DNA from: Candidatus Schekmanbacteria bacterium
Lineage (GTDB): Bacteria; CSSED10-310; JACPHN01
Direction: 5' to 3'
DNA length: 46,860 nucleotides
Assembly (NCBI GenBank): GCA_016188575.1
Contig: JACPHN010000121.1
Location: forward strand, 1 to 46,860
Notes under the pieces: generated by a model
Database searches by the model: none
Seen by the model: the letters and a program-made list of their open reading frames with translations, nothing else
Told to the model about the DNA's origin: nothing
Made by a program: the position numbers and the translations under genes
Shown here: one piece after another, positions 41,301 to 46,860 of the stretch
Numbering within the stretch: the first letter of the stretch is position 1
Layout of the letters: each line of letters opens with the position of its first letter

Positions 41301-41593
41301 GCGCGCTGATCCGCGTCGCCGGTAGCGAAGATACCGTAGGTCACAACAACGTCACGCTCCTGGGACATGGCACGCGGCTCACGGTGCAGGTCTCGGGCGG
41401 CGGGGCGGTAGACCCGACACCGACGCCGACCCCGACTCCGCAGGCGACACCGTCGCCTACTCAACCCGCCGCGGTGCCCGTAGGTGAGGGCGGACAGTGG
41501 GCGCTGTTGCTCGTCTTGATGAGCGCGGGCCTCGCCGTCGCCTACCGCCTCGGCCGGCGAAAGGAGGCGTGGTCCAGACATACCACCGCGTAG
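38342..41593 (+). CDS. Metzincin-type secreted protease with two tandem catalytic modules
   Basis: 1083 residues. Signal-like N-terminus, then an immune-inhibitor-like beta-sandwich (about 50-235, FYLEDFEGA, DDGWWIDDF), a Thr/Pro linker, catalytic module 1 (HEVGHTLGLHH from 417), a CARDB-like beta domain (NLTISNYLVQSPGS), a second Thr/Pro linker, and catalytic module 2 (HEVGHTVGLHH from 827) with its own beta domain (NLTISNYMVQSAGS). The C-terminal VGEGGQWALLLVLMSAGLAV plus RLGRRKE is a membrane-anchoring or sorting tail. Modules are 410 residues apart and very similar. In module 1 the Met-turn position has Leu (STLNYIND, L441) while module 2 has Met (STMNYIND, M851). Start ATG 38342 has GAGGGGAG upstream. 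Confidence 0.88.
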   Translation: MSAKATTPPATGPLRRRHPRRGPHPTTSVLLGLAAIVAAVVPAGAARDTGRSFYLEDFEGASSDFTSQILLDSGAATGFALVTDDAHAGAQSAYVEDQSETKDAVFYSTALTGGPDTIVSFWHRYSLEADADGYYDGAVFEYSTDGGTAWFDITAIATENTYDGVLEDFFGNPLGGREAWSGFAQWRQEVFHLGDRTGSALMFRFRHASDDLFGDDGWWIDDFEFQTNDGAPTPTPTLSPTPGPTSTPTPTPDPSVEAYSGWVNSEQGCWCGRLPNSLLPASYVIKGKNASPADREAARDMVDYWDTFVNLYSSSVDNSDTLGAPGNGTNEVNVFISSADSTSIYGISMSSDTYGVAALVPDASFGSFNECQDFSAVGCAAYTETDVVVNLNFSAGWTSDWWTDDNSPALVQTTVLHEVGHTLGLHHIFSLPQYGDSFSTLNYINDDSGRYVTRMDSLTAFTEYPAQAARASLVDVGVHNFVFGNSTYAETYATRNPATVQRGQNLTISNYLVQSPGSVAAPNVAVTWYLSADTTIATSDYVLGVADFSTLSANSETDQNVQLPVPMTIPDGVYYIGAIITTGGQQDAVTWNNVAILGHGARLQVTVSGGGSVDPTATATRTPGQGTPSATATRTPTSGSSTPSATPTTTRTSTPSPTRTPTPDLPVSYSGWVNNEQGCWCGRFPNSALPAAYVVKGKDATSADREAARSMIDYWDRFVNIYDTSVDNSNVLGTPGNGTNEVNVFISAAESTTIYGISMDANTYGVAAMVPDAAFGAFNECQSFSATGCNQFTETDVVINADFGSGWTSDWWNDGGSPALVQTTALHEVGHTVGLHHIFTLPAFGDSYSTMNYINDDSGKFVTRMDSKTVFAEYPAQAQRAALVDVGVYSFVFGNNQYGETYATRAPASLPRGQNLTISNYMVQSAGSIAASNVVVSWYLSTDVDVPAGDFLLGTVELGALNPDTESDLNAMLPVPQYVPDGTYYIGALIRVAGSEDTVGHNNVTLLGHGTRLTVQVSGGGAVDPTPTPTPTPQATPSPTQPAAVPVGEGGQWALLLVLMSAGLAVAYRLGRRKEAWSRHTTA

Positions 41594-41716
41594 TCACTAC
41601 TGGGTCAGCCCCGCTCCCGCCTCCCCAGCATTGGGAAGGCGCGTAGCGGGGCGCTTGCCTGGAACTGGCTTCCTGAGCCCCTACCCCGGAGATTCCCCTC
41701 CTTTCCCACTCCGAGC

Positions 41717-42793
<1,077 letters not shown>

Positions 42794-42797
42794 GGCG

Positions 42798-43886
42798 ATG
42801 CCCGCAATCGACGTCTTCTTCAAGACCATGGTCGACTTCGGAGCATCCGACCTGCACATGGTTGCGGAGTCGCCGCCGCTGTTGCGTATGAGCGGCGAGA
42901 TCCGCCCGCTCAAGTACCGTCCGATCCCGGACGCGGAGCTTCGCTCCATGCTTTTCGAGATGCTCAGCGAGCGGGACCGCAAGCGATTCACCGAGTCCGG
43001 TGACCTCGACTGCGCTTATGAGCTTGCCGGAGTGGCCCGCTTCCGCGTCAACGTCTTCGAGCAGCAGCGCGGAGTGGGCGCCGTGTTTCGGCAGATCCCC
43101 ACCAAGATCCTCTCCATGCAAGACCTCAACCTGCCACCGGCAGTGGGCCGCTTCGTGACCATGGACCGGGGTCTGGTCGTCGTCACCGGTCCCACGGGGA
43201 GCGGCAAGTCCACGACGCTGGCGGCAATCGTCAACGAGATCAACTCGACGCGCCGCTGTCACATCATCACGATCGAGGACCCGATCGAGTTTGTCCACGA
43301 GCCGAGGGAGTGTCTGATCACCCAGCGCGAGGTCGGCGGCGACACGAAGGGCTTCTCCAAGGCGCTGCGCGCGGCGATCCGGGAGGATCCGGACGTCATT
43401 CTGGTCGGGGAGATGCGGGACCCGGAGACCATCGGTCTGGCCATCACCGCGGCGGAAATGGGGGTCCTCGTCTTTGGCACGCTGCACACCAACTCGGCCC
43501 CAAAGACGGTGGACAGGGTCATCGACGCCTTCCCCGCTTCGCAGCAAGATCAGATCCGCACGCAGCTCGCGGAGAGCCTGCAAGGCGTGGTAGCGCAGCA
43601 GCTCCTCAAGCGCGCCTCGGGAAAAGGTCGGGTCGCGGCCATCGAGCTTTTGTTCGGCAGCTCGGCGTTGGCCAACATCATCCGCGAGGGAAAAACCCAC
43701 CAGATCGCCGCCATCATGCAGACCGGAAAAGGCGAAGGCATGCAGACGATGGATCAGGTGCTCCTCGATCTCGTCATGACCAAGGTCATCACGGTCGAGG
43801 ACGCCTATGCAAAGGCCCACGACAAGAAGCTCTTCGACAAGTCTCAGGGCGGTGCGAAGGCGGTGGAGAATGCTGCAAACGCTTAG
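42798..43886 (+). CDS. PilT/PilU-family retraction ATPase (second copy)
   Basis: 362 residues from ATG 42798, with GGAG upstream. Walker A GPTGSGKSTT, TIEDPIEFVHEPRECLITQREVGGDT, DVILVGEMRDPETIGLAITAAEMGVLVFGTLHTNSAPKTVDR, QGVVAQQLLKRASGKGRVAAIELL, and the C-terminal QGMQTM-like GEGMQTMDQVLLDL. It is the paralogue of the gene before it, in the same operon, and overlaps recN by 17 nt. No pilin or other pilus gene is nearby. Confidence 0.92.
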   Translation: MPAIDVFFKTMVDFGASDLHMVAESPPLLRMSGEIRPLKYRPIPDAELRSMLFEMLSERDRKRFTESGDLDCAYELAGVARFRVNVFEQQRGVGAVFRQIPTKILSMQDLNLPPAVGRFVTMDRGLVVVTGPTGSGKSTTLAAIVNEINSTRRCHIITIEDPIEFVHEPRECLITQREVGGDTKGFSKALRAAIREDPDVILVGEMRDPETIGLAITAAEMGVLVFGTLHTNSAPKTVDRVIDAFPASQQDQIRTQLAESLQGVVAQQLLKRASGKGRVAAIELLFGSSALANIIREGKTHQIAAIMQTGKGEGMQTMDQVLLDLVMTKVITVEDAYAKAHDKKLFDKSQGGAKAVENAANA

Positions 43887-45582
43887 GATACGCGATTTTG
43901 TTCTGGTGGAAGATGCCGAGCTCGCGTTCGGACCTGGTCTGAACCTCATCACCGGCGAGACCGGAACGGGGAAATCGCTCATCGTGGACGCGCTCGAGGT
44001 GCTCGGAGGGGCGCGCGCCTCGGCAGATTCCGTGCGCGCCGGCCAGAACGCGGCAATCCTGTCGGTGACCTTTTCGCTCGATGATGACCCCGCGATCGTC
44101 GAGCTATTGACCGAAGCGGGCATTCCGGCCCTGTCCGAGGACGGCGACGACGGCCGGCAGGTGATCGTCCGGCGCGTCATCAGGAGTGAGGGCGCAAGCA
44201 AGTGCTTCGTCAACGACACTCCCGTCACGGTCGCGTTGCTGCGCGCTGTAATGGAGCGGGTGCTGCTCGTGCAGGGCCAGCATGCTCAGGTCGACCTGTT
44301 CCAGCCGGCGCGGCACCGCGACCTGCTCGACGAGGCGGCCGCTACCGGCGACCTCGTGGCCGCAATCGGCGCGCTGCACGCGCAGGCGGCGAGCCTGTTG
44401 GGTCAGATCCGCGAAATCACGCAGCGTGCCCGCGAGCGCGTGCAACGCATGGACTTTCTGCGCTTCCAGCTTGCGGAAATCGACGCGGCAAAGCTGCGTG
44501 CGGGTGAGCACGAGGAGCTGGCGACGGAGGAGCGCAAGCTCGCGCACGCCGAGGAGCTCCTCCGCGGCGCTCGACAACTGGTGAGCCTGCTTCAGGAGGA
44601 CGAGGCCGCGGTCATGGACCGGCTCGGCCAGGCCGAGTCGCTGATCGGCAAGCTCACCGCGTTCGACCCACAACTGGCGCGAGCGGCGGAGCTGCTTGGT
44701 GCGGCGCACGCGCAGGTGGAAGAGGCGGCGCTGGAGCTGTCGTCGTACGCCGAGACCGTCGACTACGACCCCCGGCGGCTCGCTGCGGTCGTCGAGCGGC
44801 TCGAGCTGCTCCGCAAGCTGAGCCGGAAATACGGCGCCACGGCCGACGATATCCTGCAGTACCGGCGCGACTCTGCCGCGGAGCTGGAGAAGCTGGCCGC
44901 CATGGAAGAGCGAGGCGAGAACCTCGCGCAGGAGCTCGCCTCGGTGGCTGCCCGCGGGCTGGAGGTCGCCGGCGAGCTGTCGCGCCGACGACGCGAGGCG
45001 GCGCCGAGACTTGCCGCCGACGTCCTGGCGGAGCTCCGTCAGCTTGGCATGCCGGACGCGTCCTTCGTCGTCGCCGTCGAACCCGGCGTCCACGACGCGC
45101 CCCCCTTTGGGCCCCATGGGTGCGACACCGTCACTTTTCTGTTCGCGGCGAACCCGGGTGAACCCCCGCAGCGCCTCGGGAAGGTCGCCTCCGGTGGTGA
45201 GCTGTCGCGCGTGCTCCTCGCGCTTCGTGTGGCGCTCGCCAAGACCCGCGCCGGCGCCGCTGCGGCCGGTGGAACCTTGCTTTTTGACGAGGTGGATGCC
45301 GGCATCGGCGGCCGGACAGCGTCGGCGGTCGCCGTCAAGCTGGCCGAGCTGGCCTCGGGACGCCAGGTGCTCGTGATCACGCATCAGCCGCAGGTGGCCA
45401 GCTTGCCCGGGGCCCACTTCCACGTCGTCAAGGAAACGCTTGCCGGTGCCGCCAGGACCCGGGTGCTGCTCCTCGACAGCGCCGCTCGCATCGCCGAGCT
45501 TGCGCGCATGCTCGGCGGTGAGAACGTCACCGACGTGGCGTTGCTGCACGCTCGGGAGCTGCTTGGGAACGACACGCCATAG
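43870..45582 (+). CDS. recN: DNA repair protein RecN
   Basis: 570 residues, the normal SMC-like RecN size, from ATG 43870 (GGTGGAGA upstream). Walker A ITGETGTGKSLIVDAL near the N-terminus (MLQTLRIRDFVLVEDAELAF), long coiled coil (about 155-380), then the C-terminal ABC signature VASGGELSRVLLALRVAL, FDEVDAGIGGRTA and VLVITHQPQVAS. It acts at double-strand breaks in the cytoplasm. It overlaps the pilU-like gene, suggesting co-transcription; no SOS box is evident in front of the operon. Confidence 0.96.
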   Translation: MLQTLRIRDFVLVEDAELAFGPGLNLITGETGTGKSLIVDALEVLGGARASADSVRAGQNAAILSVTFSLDDDPAIVELLTEAGIPALSEDGDDGRQVIVRRVIRSEGASKCFVNDTPVTVALLRAVMERVLLVQGQHAQVDLFQPARHRDLLDEAAATGDLVAAIGALHAQAASLLGQIREITQRARERVQRMDFLRFQLAEIDAAKLRAGEHEELATEERKLAHAEELLRGARQLVSLLQEDEAAVMDRLGQAESLIGKLTAFDPQLARAAELLGAAHAQVEEAALELSSYAETVDYDPRRLAAVVERLELLRKLSRKYGATADDILQYRRDSAAELEKLAAMEERGENLAQELASVAARGLEVAGELSRRRREAAPRLAADVLAELRQLGMPDASFVVAVEPGVHDAPPFGPHGCDTVTFLFAANPGEPPQRLGKVASGGELSRVLLALRVALAKTRAGAAAAGGTLLFDEVDAGIGGRTASAVAVKLAELASGRQVLVITHQPQVASLPGAHFHVVKETLAGAARTRVLLLDSAARIAELARMLGGENVTDVALLHARELLGNDTP

Positions 45583-45605
45583 CGTGGGACAGACGCGCGT
45601 TTTGC

Positions 45606-45665
45606 GGCGCGATGAATCGCGCCGTCACGTCGTTGCCCATGGCGTAGGGGCGCGGTTTATCGCGC
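45606..45665. repeat. Two GC palindromes after recN
   Basis: GGCGCGAT-GA-ATCGCGCC (45606-45623), 23 bp after the recN stop, and GCGCG-GTTTAT-CGCGC (45650-45665). The second resembles the palindrome at 1502-1521. The first could act as a weak transcription stop, though no T-run follows. Confidence 0.5.
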
Positions 45666-45711
45666 GCTCTTGCCGGAACGAGCATCTGCGCTGATAGTCC
45701 TTTCCCGCGCC

Positions 45712-45740
45712 TTGACACCCGAGGAGCACGCGCGTAACCT
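45712..45740 (+). promoter_or_regulatory. Sigma-70-like promoter of the right RHS-type gene
   Basis: TTGACA (45712-45717), 17-bp spacer, TAACCT (45735-45740), the same -35 and spacing as the left copy at 1308-1336. A start near 45747 leaves about 45 nt to ATG 45792, nearly equal to the left copy. Confidence 0.6.
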
Positions 45741-45791
45741 GGGTGGAGAGCTCGGGGAAATCGACCAGGTCGCTCGACGCAGGGGAAAAAC

Positions 45792-46860
45792 ATGTCGGAT
45801 CGCACGGATTGGCGGCGGGAGGGTGGGTTTCTGGCGCGGCGAGCTCCGCGTCGGCGATTTTGTCCGCAGGAAGCGCGGCCGCGGCGGGGCCGGCGACGGC
45901 GATTTCCGGGCACGCCTACCTGAGCGGCGCCGCGGACCATGCCGGCATCGCGGTGTCCCTGTCGCAGGTGTATGTCGGGATCTCCGGGCCGGCGCTGGCG
46001 GCGATGCTGATCGCGTTGGCAGCGGTCCTGGCGGTGGCGTGGCGGCGCGGGGCCGGGCGGCGGGCGCGCCTTGCGGTCGTGGGAGCGATTGGGTTCATCA
46101 TGGTTTCGGGGGGGGGGACGAATTCCGCGTTGCCGATGCCCTGGTCGAACCCCTCGAGACCGTGACCGGCGCGAGCGGCGGTTTTTCGTTCTCGCCAGCG
46201 GCCGGGGAGGCGGCCTTTTCGCCGGGCTCTTACAGCCTTCGCTACCGGCGCGAAGGATACGAGGAGGCGCGGTGCATCGTGAAGATCGCCGCGGATGACG
46301 GTCCCACGGTGGTGCTGGACGCGGTGACGCTGTCGGCGGTAGGGTCGAACCCGACGGAAACGCCGAGCGCCGAGCCGAGCGCTACCGCCACCGAAACGCA
46401 GCAGGCGAGCGCCACCCCGACGGCACGCCCACCGGCAGCCGCGACCGACACGGCGACGCCGTCGCCGACCACGACGGCCACGGCCACCGCCACAATCACC
46501 CAGGTCGGCACCGCGACGGCCAGCGCGACGGCCAGCGCCACCGCGACGGTGCATGCACCGCTCAGCCCCAGCTCGACGCCCACCACGACGCCCACCACGA
46601 CGCCCACCGCGACGCCCACCGCGACGGGTACCGCGAGCTCGACCGCATCGCCCACCCCAACCGTTACTCCCAGCGCCACGCCGGCGCTCACCGCGTCTCC
46701 GACGGCGACGGCGACGGAGACCGCTACCCCAAGCGCCACTGTCACCCCGACGGATGCCGGCGAGACCGTGATCGCGCCGCCGCCGGGCGTGCCCGAGCGC
46801 GACTTGCGCATCGCCACACGCCTGGACGACGTGGCGGCCTTCCTGTACACGGGCGCGAGC
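45792..46860 (+). CDS. RHS/YD-repeat-type secreted protein, N-terminal part, two frame breaks, runs off right edge
   Basis: A paralogue of the left-edge gene: ISGHAYLSGAADHAGIAV, two hydrophobic stretches around WRRGAGRRAR, a Gly run, VADALVEPLETVT, YRREGYEEAR, a long Thr/Pro/Ala linker, and FLYTGAS at the edge. The promoter at 45712-45740 points to ATG 45792 (after CAGGGGAAAAAC), but that frame hits a stop at about 45920. The conserved region lies in the frame open from GTG 45743. A second break sits at the G10 tract (46108-46117), where 11 G would restore the frame. So two frame breaks separate start and conserved parts; contingency locus, decay, or sequencing error. The toxin end, if any, is outside the window. 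Confidence 0.6.
46108..46117 (+). repeat. Poly-G tract of 10 in the right RHS-type gene
   Basis: Ten consecutive G encoding a Gly run directly after the second hydrophobic segment, at the same protein position as the 25-base tract of the left copy. The frame after it differs by one base from the frame before it. Confidence 0.85.

Noticed and set aside
44104-45549. 481-codon minus-strand frame opposite recN
   Set aside because: recN is complete and certain on the plus strand; the antisense frame is a composition shadow.
46377-46800. Thr/Pro/Ala codon repeats that look like a tandem repeat or CRISPR
   Set aside because: The units are irregular and encode a low-complexity linker; there are no constant direct repeats with unique spacers.

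Overview
The window is GC-rich, densely coded DNA from a Gram-negative bacterium. It carries a lipoprotein signal, Aat, PilT-type pilus ATPases and sigma-54-like promoters. Long Thr/Pro/Ala-rich linkers, RHS-type N-termini, many hybrid histidine kinases and C-terminal membrane sorting-like tails suggest an uncultured deltaproteobacterial or Binatota-like lineage. This placement rests on gene style only and is tentative. No rRNA, tRNA, CRISPR array, phage or IS transposase was recognised.

Layout. 1-1255 (minus): N-terminal part of a giant RHS/YD-repeat-type secreted protein running off the left edge, with a run of 25 G in its coding strand. 1568-4415: tldD-tldE protease pair. 4488-9208: PAS histidine kinase, SRAP DNA-damage protein and RecD2 helicase. 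9242-18307: an overlapping three-gene signalling cassette made of an 11-PAS hybrid kinase, a single receiver and a REC-REC-GAF-PAS-kinase-REC hybrid. 18617-20704: thrS. 20720-24231: small proteins, a DUF7832-like protein, a DUF2786 protein and a CPBP protease. 24009-26535 (minus): a frameshifted GH5-like/beta-helix protein. 26745-27803: rsmH. 28080-32352: secreted and membrane proteins, a PhnD-like binding protein and a cluster of palindromes. 32362-34950 (minus): a shortened uvrA. 35048-37414: aat, a hydrolase and a DPM1-like glycosyltransferase. 37610-41593: a secreted protein plus a metzincin protease with two tandem catalytic modules. 41717-45582: two PilT-family ATPases and recN. 45743-46860: a second RHS-type N-terminus running off the right edge.

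Most genes between the edges are housekeeping (protein quality control, DNA repair, translation, pili). The most unusual material is (i) the pair of outward-facing RHS-type paralogues at both edges, which share a promoter layout and carry G-homopolymers at the same protein position, both now out of frame; (ii) the PAS array with an exact 124-residue period and a distinct PAS subtype at every fourth unit; (iii) the duplicated metzincin; and (iv) two sigma-54-type promoters in front of secreted-protein genes. Several single-base frame breaks could be real or could be sequencing errors, and sequence alone cannot separate these.
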